Notes: generated by a model from the letters alone, not told the origin. A stretch of DNA of 64,000 nucleotides from Streptomyces violaceusniger (GCA_005405945.1 BJHW01000002.1:1054001-1118000); one strand, 5' to 3'; shown: positions 43,897 to 53,614, numbered from the stretch's first letter. A program made the numbers and translations.

Positions 43897-46652
43897 ATGC
43901 AGCTCAACGGGCTCCCGTTCCCCGGCCGTGAACGAGAGCAGGCCATGCTTGCCCAGACCGTCGCCGATCTCGGCCGGGGCCGTTCCTCGGTGGTGACACT
44001 GATCGGCAGGCCCGGTTACGGACAGAGCCGCCTGCTGAACCTCGCCGCCCGGCTGGCCGAGGACCAGGGCTTCCGGGTGCTGCGCGCCAAGGCGACCCCC
44101 GGCGAGCGCGATGTGCGCTACGGCGTGGTGGGGCAGTTGCTGGCCCCGATGGACGGACTCACCCGCGGCTCGCTGAAGGCCCTGACCGGACAGGGGCCCG
44201 AGAGCCGCTTACCGGGCCTGACCGAGTTGCTGCGGACCGCCCGGGAGCGGCCCACACTGCTGGCCGTCGACGATGTGGAATGGCTGGATCCGGCCTCGCA
44301 GCGCTGGTTCGGGGCGCTCATACGGCGGCTGCCCGACGCCCTGATCGTGCTGCTGGTGAGCGGCACCGGCCCGCTCCGCCCCGGCGCGTGCCCCCTGTCC
44401 ACCGCGCCGCAGCAGGTCATCACCCTCGAATGCGAACTGGCCCCGCTCGCCCCGCGCGACGTGGCCGCCACGGTCGCGCTGATCTGCGGCCGCCCCGGCG
44501 ACAACGCCTTCATCTCCGCGGCCCTGGAGGCGAGCGCGGGCAACCCCGAGGTGCTGTCCGAGGCACTGCGCCGCTTCACCAAACACGGCTACGCGCCGGT
44601 GGCCGGGCGGGTGCCGGAACTGTCCACCATCACCGAGGCCGTGGGCGGTGAACACGTCGTCCGCGTGCTGGGAGGGCTGTCCGACACGGCCGTCGCGCTC
44701 GTCCGCGCGCTCGCCGTCTGCGGCGATCTGCTGGACGTCTCCCTGCTGTACGCGCTCGCCGGCCCCGCGCCGCGCGCGAGCCAGGACTGCCCGAAGTGCT
44801 CCAGGAGACCGGGCTCGCCATCGCCTCCGGGACCGGGCTCCGGCTGACCCGGCCCGAGGCGCGCAGCTGGATCCTCGCCGAGATGCCCGGCGACGAGCGG
44901 GCCGAACTCCACGCCCGCGCGGCCGAATTGGCCTACCGGGCGGCCGTGGCCGACGAGGACATCGCCCGGCTGCTGCTCGCCGCCCGCCCGGTCGACGAGC
45001 CCTGGGTGATCCCCGTGCTGCGCCGCACCTGCGCCGCGGCCCTGCGCGTGGGCCGGACCGCCCAGGCGATCGCCTGTCTGACCCGGGCGCTGGAGGAGCC
45101 GCTGGACCCGGCGCCGCGCGCCCAACTGGGCCTGGAACTCGCCGCCATAGAGGTGCTGGCCGCCCCCGAGGCCGCGGGCCGCCGGCTGGCGGAGATCATC
45201 CGCACCGGGGACGGCGGGCCCGGCCGGATCCGGGTGCGCGCCGCCGACCTCGGGCTCTCGCGCGGCGACGACAAGGCGTTACGCCGCGCGATCGTCGAGG
45301 CGCTGCCCTCGACCGAAGGCGAGGAACGGGGGGCGCTCGCGGGGCTGTTCTGGCTCACCGAGTCCGACGGGCAGGACGACATCGATCTGGTGCCGGACGG
45401 AGTCCCGCCGCTGCCCGACGACCCCACCTGCCCGGTGCAGGCCGCGGCGCGCGCTTGGCGGCTGGCCCTGCGCGGGGCGGACCTGACCACCGCCCGGGCG
45501 CTGGCCCAGCGGGTCTTCACCCTGGACGGCGGCGCGGGTGCCCTGATCCTGCCCCGGCTCACCGCCGCCCGGACCCTGCTGCTGACCGACGACCTGGACG
45601 AGGCCGAGGTCCGGCTGGACGTCCTCCACACCGACCTGCGCCGGCGGCAGGCGCGCGCGGCCGCCGCCCAGACCCTGGCCGTCCGCGGCGAGCTGAACCT
45701 GCGGCGCGGCCGGCTCGACATGGCCGAACGGGACGTGGCCGCCGCCGAGCGGTCACTGCCCCGCTCCCTCTGGCACCGCTACACCGTCCCGTATCTGCTG
45801 GCCGTCCGGATCCTCATCGCCCTGGAGCACGGCGACCTCGGCCAGGCCGGTGCCCTCGCGGCCGCCTCCGCCCCCGCCGAGTCGCGCGAGGGCGCCTCCT
45901 GGGGCTATCTGCTCTTCGCCAGGGCGCTGGTGGCCGTCAAGGACGACCGGCTGCCCGAGGCGGTGGAGCTGTTCCGGGCCACCGGCAGATGGCAGTTGGG
46001 CCGCGGGCGGATCAACCCCGCCCTGATGCCGTGGCGTTCGCTGGCCGCCCGGGTCCACGACGCCCTCGGCGACCACGAGGAGGCACGGCGGCTCGCCGAC
46101 GAGGAACTGGCGCTGGCCCGGTTGTGGGGCGCCCCCAACACGCTCGGCTGGGCCCAGCTGGGCGCCGGACGGGTGGCCCGCGAGGGACGGGTCGAGCGGC
46201 TCCGGGAGGCGGTGGCCACCCTGCGCGGCACCCCGGCCCGGCTCGCCTACGCGGGGGCGCTGTTGGAGCTGGCCACGGCCGAACTCGACACCGGGAACCC
46301 GCGCGCCGCGGCCCCCCTGGTGGCCGAGCTGTTCACCTTCGTCACCGCCCACCGGCCCTCCAGCAAGCTGGTCGCCAAGGTGCGCGAGCTGTCCGAGCGG
46401 ACGGGGCCCTCCGCCGTCCGCGGACGCGTCCCGCATCCGGCGTGGGCGACGCTGACCGAACCCGAGCAGCGCACCGCCTCCCTCGTCGGACTCGGCCATG
46501 GCAACCGGGAGATAGCCGAAACCCTCTCCGTTAGCAGACGCACCGTGGAGCTGAGGCTCAGCGGCGCGTACCGAAAACTGGGGATCGGCGGCCGCGCGGA
46601 GCTGATCGCGTTGCTGCGGGCGGCGCAGGGAGGCGGAATCGATGTTGCTTGA
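43897..46652 (+). CDS. LAL-type regulator, second of three, with altered Walker A and two TTA codons (one frameshift)
   Basis: About 918 aa after restoring one base near 44789. The P-loop reads LIGRPGYGQSRLL: the invariant Walker A Lys is Gln (CAG at 44026-44028). Walker B is present (PTLLAVDDVEWLDPAS). A long helical middle follows, and the LuxR HTH is at the C-terminus (TEPEQRTASLVGLGHGNREI, LSVSRRTVELRLSGAYRKLG). Leu codons at 44209-44211 and 45279-45281 are TTA, so translation should need the bldA tRNA. Its 3' end overlaps the next LAL start by 11 bases, so the two are translationally coupled. It corresponds in position to nysRII. Confidence 0.87.
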
Positions 46653-49450
46653 ACGGGAGGCCGAGCTGGCGGGGGTCGCGGAGGCCCTGCGGGCCGCGGC
46701 GGCGGGCGACTCGTCACTGCTGCTGCTGACCGGCCCCCTGGGTATCGGCCGGACCGCGCTGCTGCACCAGCTGCCGATGCTCGCCGAGGGCGAGAAGTTC
46801 AGGGTCCTGCGCGCCAACGCCGCGCCGATGGAGCAGGACTACGACCTCGGGGTGGTCCGCCAGCTCTTCGACAGCCTGCTCACCGGCGCCCCGGAAGAGC
46901 TCCGCGGGCACCGCATCGAGGCAGAGGTCGACCTCTGCCGGACGGTCTTCTCCGACGACGCCCCGCCGCTCGACGAGAACGGGGCCGTCACCATCCCCGA
47001 GGAGGCGCTGTACGGCCTGCGCTCGGTGCTGGCCATCGCCGGCGCCGAGCGCCCGCTGCTCATCCTCGTGGACGATCTGCAGTGGGTCGACACCCCTCGC
47101 TGCGCTGGCTCGCCTTCCTCGTCAAGCGGCTGCACGGGCTGCGCGCCGTGGTCGTCTGCGCGCTGCGGGACGGCTACCGGCGCCCCGGGGACCCCCTGCT
47201 GCGGGAGATCGTCGAGGCGGCGCGGCGGGTGCTGCGCCCCGCGCCGCTGTCGCTGGGCGCCACCAAGGAAGTGATCCTCGATCAGTTCGGCGTGTCGGGG
47301 GACGAGGAGTTCGCCCGCGCCTGTCACGAGAGCTCCGCGGGCAACCCGCTGTTCCTGAAGTCGGTGCTGGTGGAGCTGGCCATGCGCGGCCACCGGCCCA
47401 CCGCCGAGCACGTCGAGACGGCCCGCTCCCTGCGCCCCGCCCAGCTGCGCGAGCGGCTGGCCAGCTCGCTGCGCGCCCAGACCCGGCCCCGCGCGACCTG
47501 GCCGCCGCCATCGCGGTCCTCGGCGACCAGGCCGAACCGGAGCTGCTGGCCCGGCTGGCCGGGCTGGACCCGATCGGCTTCCTGGCCGCTCTGCGCGACC
47601 TCCACCAGCTGGGATTGCTCGCCGCCGAGCAGGAGCCGCGCTTCCTCCACCGGGTGGTGCGGGACGCGGTCGAGTCCTCGATGACCGTGGCCGAACGGGA
47701 GCGGCTGCACGACGCCGCGGCGGCGCTGATGTACCACAACGGACGCCCCGCCGAACTCGTCGCCGCCCAGCTCATGGCCGTCACCACCTCCGACCACCCC
47801 TGGGCGGTGGAGGTGCTGCGGGCCGCGGCGGACACCGCGCTGCGCCGCGGCGCGCCCCGCACCGCCGCCCGCTATCTGCGCCGTGCCCTCCTGGACGGCT
47901 CGCTGGCCGGGGAGGCCCGGGCCCGGCTGCTGATCGATCTGGCCACCGCGGAGCGCGGCTTCGACCCGGCCGCCTGTGAACGCCATATCTCCCAGGCGAT
48001 CCCCCTGCTGACCACGGCCAGGCTCCGGGCCGCCGCGGCCCTGCGGATCTCGCCCAGCATCGTGGTCCTGGGGCCCCCGTCGGCCATCGATCTGCTGCAC
48101 CAGGTCGCCGAGGACCTGGGGCCCGCCGCCTCGCTGGAGGGCACGGCCCGCGATGTGGCGCTGCGGCTCGAGGCGCGGCTGCGGCACGCCGGACACGAGG
48201 ACCCGGCGGAGCTGGCCACGGCGGTCGAGCGGCTGTCCGCGCTGGGGGATGAGCCGCCACTGCTCACCCCCGCCGAGCGTGAGCTGACGGCGGTGCTGCT
48301 CAACGCGGCGGTGCTCACCGCCCGCTGGCCCGCGGTCGAGGTCTCCCGGCTGGCCAACCGCATCCTGGAGCGCGAACCGGCCACCTCCGACCAGGTCCAC
48401 AGCCCGCTGCCGCTGGTGGTGATCGGGCTGGTGGCCGCCGATTCGGTACGGGGGATCAGCTCCTGGCTGGCGATGGAGCGGCAGACGCGGCGGCAGGGCG
48501 GCACGGTCGTGGACGCGCTCGTCAACGTCCAGCAGGCCATGGTGCTCAGCGCCCGTGGCCGCGTCGCCCAGGCCCGCGAGTACGCCGAGCGCGCCGTGCG
48601 GCTGGCCGAGGTGCACTGGCAGGAGACCGGGGTCGTCTCCACCCTCGCCCTCACCCGCGTCGCCCTGGACCTCCAGGACTCCGCGCTGATCGAGCGGATT
48701 CTGGACGGCCCCGGCCGGCGCCGCTCCTCGAGCCTGGCCCTGACCGCGGCGCTGCAGTTCGTCAAGGCGGCGCAGGACGCCGAGCAGGGCCGCTGGACCA
48801 GCGCCCTGGAAACCCTCCTGGCCTGCGGCCGGCAGCTGGAGGCGTCGGGCTGGCGCAATCCCGTGCTCTTCTCCTGGCGGCCCTGGGCGGCCGACCTCCA
48901 ACGGCGGGTCGGCGACCCCTGCGCGGCCGGGGCGCTGGCCGAGGAGGAGCTGCTGCGAGCGGCGGAATGGGGCGCCCCCGTGGCGCTCGGCCGCGCGCTG
49001 CGGGTGAAGGCGCGGTTGACCGACGGCGACCAGGGGGTGCGGCTGCTGCGCGAATCGGTCGATGTGCTGCGTGCCTCGGCCAATGAACTCGAACTCGCCC
49101 GCACGCTCCTGCTGCTGGGCAAGCGGCTGAGGCCGGGAGGCGGCGAGGCGGCGGCGGTACTCCGGGAGGCCGCGGCCCTGGCCTCGGCGTGCGGGGTGCC
49201 ACGGCTGGTCGAGCGGATCCGCGCGGCGGACGGCAGCGGTGCGGCGGCCGCCCCGCCGGAGGCGACGCTCACCCGTACCGAACGCACCGTGACCTCCCTC
49301 GTCGGACGCGGCCTGACCAACCAGGAGGTCGCGGCCGAGCTGGGGGTGAGCTCCCGCGCCATCGAGAAGCACCTGACGAGTTCCTATCGCAAGCTGGGCG
49401 TCTCCGGGCGGCGCGAGCTCATCGAGCTGCTGCCTCGCATGCATTCGTGA
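46642..49450 (+). CDS. LAL-type regulator, third of three, Walker A Lys replaced by Arg (two frameshifts)
   Basis: About 936 aa after restoring single bases near 47096 (GACACCCCTCGC) and 47487. The P-loop is LLTGPLGIGRTALLHQL, with Arg (CGG) in place of the catalytic Lys. Walker B is LLILVDDLQWVDTPSL. TPR-like helices follow, and the LuxR HTH is LTRTERTVTSLVGRGLTNQE then VSSRAIEKHLTSSYRKLGVS. ATG 46642 lies inside the preceding gene (11-base overlap) with GGAGGC upstream. It corresponds in position to nysRIII. Loss of the P-loop Lys suggests ATP binding without normal hydrolysis, or a partner role with the first LAL protein. Confidence 0.88.
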
Positions 49451-49524
49451 ACAGCGCGTTAACGACGATAATTGGACGCTGTTTGACGAAGATTCGTGAA
49501 CCGACCGTACCGGCCCACCGAAGG

Positions 49525-49560
49525 GGTGGGGTGCGGACCGAACCTTCGGAGCACCCCACC
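49525..49560 (+). terminator. hairpin terminator after the LAL operon
   Basis: Arms GGTGGGGTGC (49525-49534) and GCACCCCACC (49551-49560) enclose a second small hairpin, CCGAA-CC-TTCGG. It lies 75 bases after the last LAL stop and before the PAS-LuxR promoter. Confidence 0.75.
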
Positions 49561-49591
49561 ACGGGATTGGGCGGCGACACCCCTGTTGACG

Positions 49592-49621
49592 TTGACTTCC
49601 GTACCCGTAGATCCCTAGTCT
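49592..49621 (+). promoter_or_regulatory. promoter of the PAS-LuxR gene, with a PimM-type half operator
   Basis: TTGACT (49592-49597) and TAGTCT (49616-49621) are 18 bases apart, a good HrdB-type promoter. ATCCCTAG (49611-49618), overlapping the -10, equals one half of the PimM operator consensus CTVGGGAWWTCCCBAG. The other half is poorly matched (ACCCGTAG), so autoregulation is only a suggestion. Confidence 0.6.
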
Positions 49622-49637
49622 CAATTCTGAAATGAAC

Positions 49638-49671
49638 ATTCGGAATTGAATATTGATATTCGATTCCGAAT
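49638..49671. promoter_or_regulatory. 34-bp AT-rich palindrome in the PAS-LuxR leader
   Basis: Two 16-base arms, ATTCGGAATTGAATAT and ATATTCGATTCCGAAT, flank a central TG; 15 of 16 positions are complementary. It lies about 10-45 bases downstream of the expected transcription start and 30 bases upstream of the first possible start codon, in a block that is strikingly AT-rich for this genome. An operator for a dimeric repressor or a leader RNA hairpin are both possible. Confidence 0.8.
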
Positions 49672-49700
49672 ACTGAGAATTAGGAAGGGATGGCAGTCCC

Positions 49701-50387
49701 TTGGCATTGCCTTTACTAGCGGATTCGGCTCGGCCAACCCCCCACGAGCTTGGACACGAGCAGACCGAGTACACGGATCTATTGCGCCAGTTCGATCAGC
49801 CAGGGGCGTGTGTCGTCTGTCTCGACCCGTCGCTCATCGTCCAGCAGGCGAACCGGGAATTCTTCCGGCAGTTCGACGACGCCTCCTCGGACGTGTGCGG
49901 CCGCGACTTCCTCGACCTGGTCCACCCCAGCGTCCGACAGGCGCTGAAGCGGCAGTTCACCCGGCTCCTCGACGGCTCCCGCCACCGGTTCACCACCCAT
50001 GTGGTGGCCATCGGGGCCGAGGGGGCCGCCTTCACCAGCGGGCTCACCGCCGTGGCGGTGCGCGAGGGCACCGCCCATGTGGCCTCGATCCTCGTGGTGA
50101 TGCGTCCCACGGCGGGTGGCGAGGAGGTGGACATGGTCACCAACCGTAAGAAGCTCCTCACCGAGACCGAGGCGCGCATCCTGGAGGGCATCGCCGCCGG
50201 GCTCTCCACCATCCCCCTGGCCTCCCGGCTCTACCTCAGCCGGCAGGGTGTCGAGTACCACGTGACTCGGCTGCTGCGGAAGCTGCGGGTGCCCAACCGC
50301 GCGGCCCTCGTCTCCCGCGCCTACTCCATCGGCGTACTCAACGTCGGCTGCTGGCCGCCCAAGGTCGTCGACGACTTCGTCAAATGA
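49701..50387 (+). CDS. PAS-LuxR regulator of the PimM/NysRIV family, TTA codon near the start
   Basis: This is a 228-aa regulator. The N-terminal part, LPLLADSARPTPHELGHEQT, and the PAS domain (GACVVCLDPSLIVQQANREF, GRDFLDLVHPSVRQALKRQF) match the polyene activators PimM, AmphRIV and NysRIV as I remember them. The C-terminal LuxR HTH is LTETEARILEGIAAGLSTIP then LYLSRQGVEYHVTRLLRKLR. Codon 5 is TTA (49713-49715), so translation should depend on bldA. The start is uncertain: TTG 49701 has no good RBS. ATG 49690, directly after AGGAAGGG, joins the frame if one C is restored at about 49700, giving MAVPLALPLL. It follows the LAL trio but has its own promoter. Confidence 0.9.
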   Translation: MALPLLADSARPTPHELGHEQTEYTDLLRQFDQPGACVVCLDPSLIVQQANREFFRQFDDASSDVCGRDFLDLVHPSVRQALKRQFTRLLDGSRHRFTTHVVAIGAEGAAFTSGLTAVAVREGTAHVASILVVMRPTAGGEEVDMVTNRKKLLTETEARILEGIAAGLSTIPLASRLYLSRQGVEYHVTRLLRKLRVPNRAALVSRAYSIGVLNVGCWPPKVVDDFVK

Positions 50388-50412
50388 CCCCCTGTGCCGC
50401 GGAGGTCCACGA

Positions 50413-50459
50413 ACGCGCCACGGCCGGTCCGGATTCGATCCGGGCCGGCCGTGGCGCGT
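50413..50459. terminator. bidirectional hairpin terminator
   Basis: A 15-bp perfect stem (ACGCGCCACGGCCGG with its complement at 50445-50459) lies between the convergent PAS-LuxR and PucR genes. Confidence 0.85.
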
Positions 50460-50466
50460 CGCCGTC

Positions 50467-52152
50467 TCAGGACGGGGCCGGGCCCCGGGACAGCCGCAGC
50501 AGACGGAAGGCGGTGAGCGCCACATGGAGCTGGGTGCGCTGCTCACCCGACTCCAGATCGCAGCCCAGCACCCGCTCCACCGAGTGCAGCCGCTGGTAGA
50601 ACGCCTGCCGGGACAGATTCGCGCGCCTGGCGGCCACCGTCTTGTTGCCCGCCGCGTCCAGGAAGGTGTGCAGCACCGGCAGCAGATCGGTGCCGTGCCG
50701 CTCGTCGTAGTCCACCAGCCGCCCCAACTGCCGCTCCACGAACTCCTGGAGCCGCACATCGCCGCGCAGCGCGTACAGCAACTGCCGCAGCCCGATGTCG
50801 GACAGCTCGTGGAACGCCTTGTCCGGCGTCCCCGGAACGGCGGCGTCCGCGACCCGCGCCGCCTGCTGGAACGACCGGGCGGTCTGCGACAGGTCCGACA
50901 CCTCCGAGCCGACGCTGATCACGGCGTCCGGCCGGGACTCCCGCACCGACCGGCTCAGCCGCTCCACCAGCGGCCGCCACGGCGTGGCGGCCGGCAGGGC
51001 CAGCAGCACCCCTATGTGGTCACCGGGCACCGCGCCGACCAGCACGGCGGCCCCGGCCGCCCCCAGCTCGTCCGTCAGCCGGTCCTCCAACTCGGTCGTC
51101 TCCCCGGCGCCGGGCCCGGGGCTGACCAGCACCACCATCAGCCGGCGGCCCGCGACCGGCACGCCCAGCGCCTCGGCCCTGGCCCGGGCCTCGCCCCTGG
51201 ACCGGCAGCGCTGCTCCACCAGGTCCAGCAGCAGCGTGCGCTGGGCCCGCCGCTCCCAGCGGGTGTGATGGGTGAGCCGGGCGATGGTCAGGGCCGTGGC
51301 GGTGCGCTCCAGGACCATCGCGTCCTCGGGGCCGACCGCCGGGTCCCCGGCGCCGTCCGGGAGCATCAGCAGCCGCCCCCACCGCTCGCCCCGGTACTCC
51401 ACCGCGGTCACCAGCCAGTCCTCCGGGCCGCTCAGCCCGGTCCGGTCGGGCGAGGGCGTGGCGCGCGAGCGCCGCTCCCAGCCGGTCAGCGCCCCCTCCA
51501 CCCCGCGCCCCGGTGAACCGCAGATGACGGCCTGGTGCACCAGATTCTCCAGCACCACGGGGTGCCCGCTCAGCTCGGCCGCCATGTCGACCACCTCCTC
51601 GGGCCCGGCGCCGCGCAGGGTCAGCGCGGTGAAGGTGTCATGGACGTCCTGGGCCCGGCGCAGGCTCTCCACCTGACTGCCGACGATCAGGGAGTGGAGC
51701 ACCTGGGTGACCTCCACGAAGTTCACCGTCCGGGAGAGCAGGACGAGCGGGAAGTCCCGCGCCAGACAGGCCCGTACCAGCTCCGAGGGCGGTCGGTGGT
51801 AGCGCCGCACCAGCTCGATGACCAGCCCGGCGGCGCCGATGTCCGCGAGCTCGTCGACATACCGGCGGACCAGCGCCGGGTCCTCGGGCAGCGGCATCCC
51901 GGTGGTCAGCACCAGCTCCCCGCCCTTGAGGAAGGACGCCGGGTCCACCAGCTCGGTGATGTGGACCCAGCGGACCGGCCGGGCCAGCTGCCCGTGGCCG
52001 GAGACCACCTCCGGCGCCCCGGCGGCCAGCACGGGAAGCCGCAGCACCTCGGCGAGGCTGAGCGGCGGGCGCCCCGGGATCCGCGGGGCCTCCGAGGGGC
52101 GGCTCCGCGGCCGTCCGGCAGCGTCGTGCGCGGTGCCACCGGAGCCGTTCAT
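50467..52152 (-). CDS. PucR-family transcriptional regulator
   Basis: This is a 561-aa regulator. The N-terminal PucR domain (about residues 30-150) has LSLAEVLRLPVLAAGAPEVV, VRWVHITELVDPASFLKGGE and LVLTTGMPLP. The middle is a GGDEF-like CdaR domain, and the C-terminal HTH_30 reads DLLPVLHTFLDAAGNKTVAA then RRANLSRQAFYQRLHSVERV and LGCDLESGEQR. ATG 52152 is the best start. It is divergent from gabT with about 200 bases between. PucR proteins activate purine, GABA or amino-acid catabolism in actinobacteria, so it is the likely GABA-responsive controller of gabTD. Confidence 0.92.
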   Translation of the reverse strand: MNGSGGTAHDAAGRPRSRPSEAPRIPGRPPLSLAEVLRLPVLAAGAPEVVSGHGQLARPVRWVHITELVDPASFLKGGELVLTTGMPLPEDPALVRRYVDELADIGAAGLVIELVRRYHRPPSELVRACLARDFPLVLLSRTVNFVEVTQVLHSLIVGSQVESLRRAQDVHDTFTALTLRGAGPEEVVDMAAELSGHPVVLENLVHQAVICGSPGRGVEGALTGWERRSRATPSPDRTGLSGPEDWLVTAVEYRGERWGRLLMLPDGAGDPAVGPEDAMVLERTATALTIARLTHHTRWERRAQRTLLLDLVEQRCRSRGEARARAEALGVPVAGRRLMVVLVSPGPGAGETTELEDRLTDELGAAGAAVLVGAVPGDHIGVLLALPAATPWRPLVERLSRSVRESRPDAVISVGSEVSDLSQTARSFQQAARVADAAVPGTPDKAFHELSDIGLRQLLYALRGDVRLQEFVERQLGRLVDYDERHGTDLLPVLHTFLDAAGNKTVAARRANLSRQAFYQRLHSVERVLGCDLESGEQRTQLHVALTAFRLLRLSRGPAPS

Positions 52153-52354
52153 GCGGCTCACTCTGGCAAGCCCGCACGCCGAGCGCAACCACGATCCCGG
52201 TCGCCCCCTTGACACGGCCCGCCCCCGGAGTCGTTGACAGATCGTCCATAGCGATCACCACCCCGCGACACAGTGATCATTGTCCTGACCGGGTCCGCCC
52301 CCTCACCCTCGAAGTGTCCGAGCGCATCGCCGACCCGTGGGTGTGGGAGAGAAC
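52153..52354. promoter_or_regulatory. divergent promoter region pucR-like / gabT
   Basis: These about 200 bases contain TTGACA at 52234-52239 and a TGATCA-centred dyad (CAGTGATCATTGTC) at about 52271-52284. They carry the regulatory signals for both divergent genes. A full promoter could not be assigned. Confidence 0.5.
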
Positions 52355-53614
52355 ATGACCAATCTGTCGCCGCAGCTCCGCCAAGCCACTCCGGTGGTCG
52401 CCGTCCGCGGAGAGGGCGCCTACGTCGACGGCGAGGACGGGCGGCGATACCTCGACTTCACCGCGGGCATCGGCGTCACCAGCACCGGGCACTGCCATCC
52501 GCGGGTCGTCGCCGCCGCCCAGGAGCAGGTGGGCACCCTCATCCACGGCCAGTACACGACCGTGATGCACCCGCCGCTGCGGCGGCTGGTCGAGAAGCTC
52601 GGCGAGGTGCTCCCCACGGGCCTCGACAGTCTGTTCTTCAGCAACTCCGGCAGCGAGGCCGTGGAGTCGGCCCTGCGCCTGGCCCGCCAGGCCACCGGCC
52701 GGCCCAACGTCCTGGTCTGCCACGGCGGATTCCACGGCCGCACCGTGGCCGCCGCCTCCATGACCACCTCCGGGACCCGCTTCCGCTCCGGTTTCTCGCC
52801 CCTGATGAGCGGCGTCGTGGTGACCCCGTTCCCCACGGCCTACCGGTACGGCTGGGACGAGGAGACCGCGACCCGGTTCGCCCTGCGGGAGCTGGACTAC
52901 GTCCTGCAGACCATCTCCCCGCCCGACGACACCGCCGCGATCATCGTCGAACCGGTGCTCGGCGAGGGCGGCTACGTGCCCGCCACCGAGGGCTTCCTCC
53001 AGGGCCTGCGGGAGCGGGCCGACCGCCACGGCTTCCTGCTGATCCTGGACGAGGTGCAGACCGGGGTGGGCCGCACCGGACGGTTCTGGGGCCATGACCA
53101 CTTCGGCGTCCGCCCCGACATCCTGGTCACCGCCAAGGGGCTGGCCAGCGGCTTCCCGCTGTCCGGCATCGCCGCCTCCGAGGAGCTGATGAGCAAGGCG
53201 TGGCCCGGCTCCCAGGGCGGCACCTACGGCGCCAACGCCGTGGCCTGCGCGGCGGCCGTCGCCACCCTCGACGTGGTCCGCGAGGAGAACCTCGTCGCCA
53301 ATGCCGAGGCCATGGGGGCGCGGCTGCGCAGCGGTCTGGAGGACGTGGCCGCCAAGACCCCCGCCATCGGCGATGTGCGCGGCCTCGGGCTCATGCTGGC
53401 CAGCGAGTTCGTCACCGCTGACGGCGAGCCGGACCCGGCGACCGCGGCCCGGGTGCAGCGCGCCGCCGTGGACGAAGGGCTGTTGCTGCTCCTGTGCGGC
53501 GCCTGGAACCATGTGGTCCGGATGATCCCCGCCCTCGTCGTCGACGAAGCGGCGATCGACGAGGGCCTGCGCGCCTGGTCCGCCGCCGTCAGCGCCGGCA
53601 CAGCGGACTCCTGA
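52355..53614 (+). CDS. gabT: 4-aminobutyrate aminotransferase (class III)
   Basis: This is a 419-aa PLP enzyme that converts GABA plus 2-oxoglutarate to succinate semialdehyde plus glutamate. Class III motifs are present: YLDFTAGIGVTSTGHCHPRV, FFSNSGSEAVESALRLAR, GGFHGRT, AIIVEPVLGEGGYVPA, LLILDEVQTGVGRTGRFWG and the PLP Lys in DILVTAKGLASGFPLSG. ATG 52355 follows GGGAGAGA. It is the first gene of a gabT-gabD pair that is divergent from a PucR regulator. Another omega-amino acid (beta-alanine, putrescine-derived) could be the real substrate. Confidence 0.9.
   Translation: MTNLSPQLRQATPVVAVRGEGAYVDGEDGRRYLDFTAGIGVTSTGHCHPRVVAAAQEQVGTLIHGQYTTVMHPPLRRLVEKLGEVLPTGLDSLFFSNSGSEAVESALRLARQATGRPNVLVCHGGFHGRTVAAASMTTSGTRFRSGFSPLMSGVVVTPFPTAYRYGWDEETATRFALRELDYVLQTISPPDDTAAIIVEPVLGEGGYVPATEGFLQGLRERADRHGFLLILDEVQTGVGRTGRFWGHDHFGVRPDILVTAKGLASGFPLSGIAASEELMSKAWPGSQGGTYGANAVACAAAVATLDVVREENLVANAEAMGARLRSGLEDVAAKTPAIGDVRGLGLMLASEFVTADGEPDPATAARVQRAAVDEGLLLLLCGAWNHVVRMIPALVVDEAAIDEGLRAWSAAVSAGTADS

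Noticed and set aside
47324..49774. 816-codon minus-strand frame across the third LAL gene
   Set aside because: Composition is Arg/Gly/Gln-rich, with no domains, and it is antisense to a LAL gene with clear Walker B and LuxR motifs.
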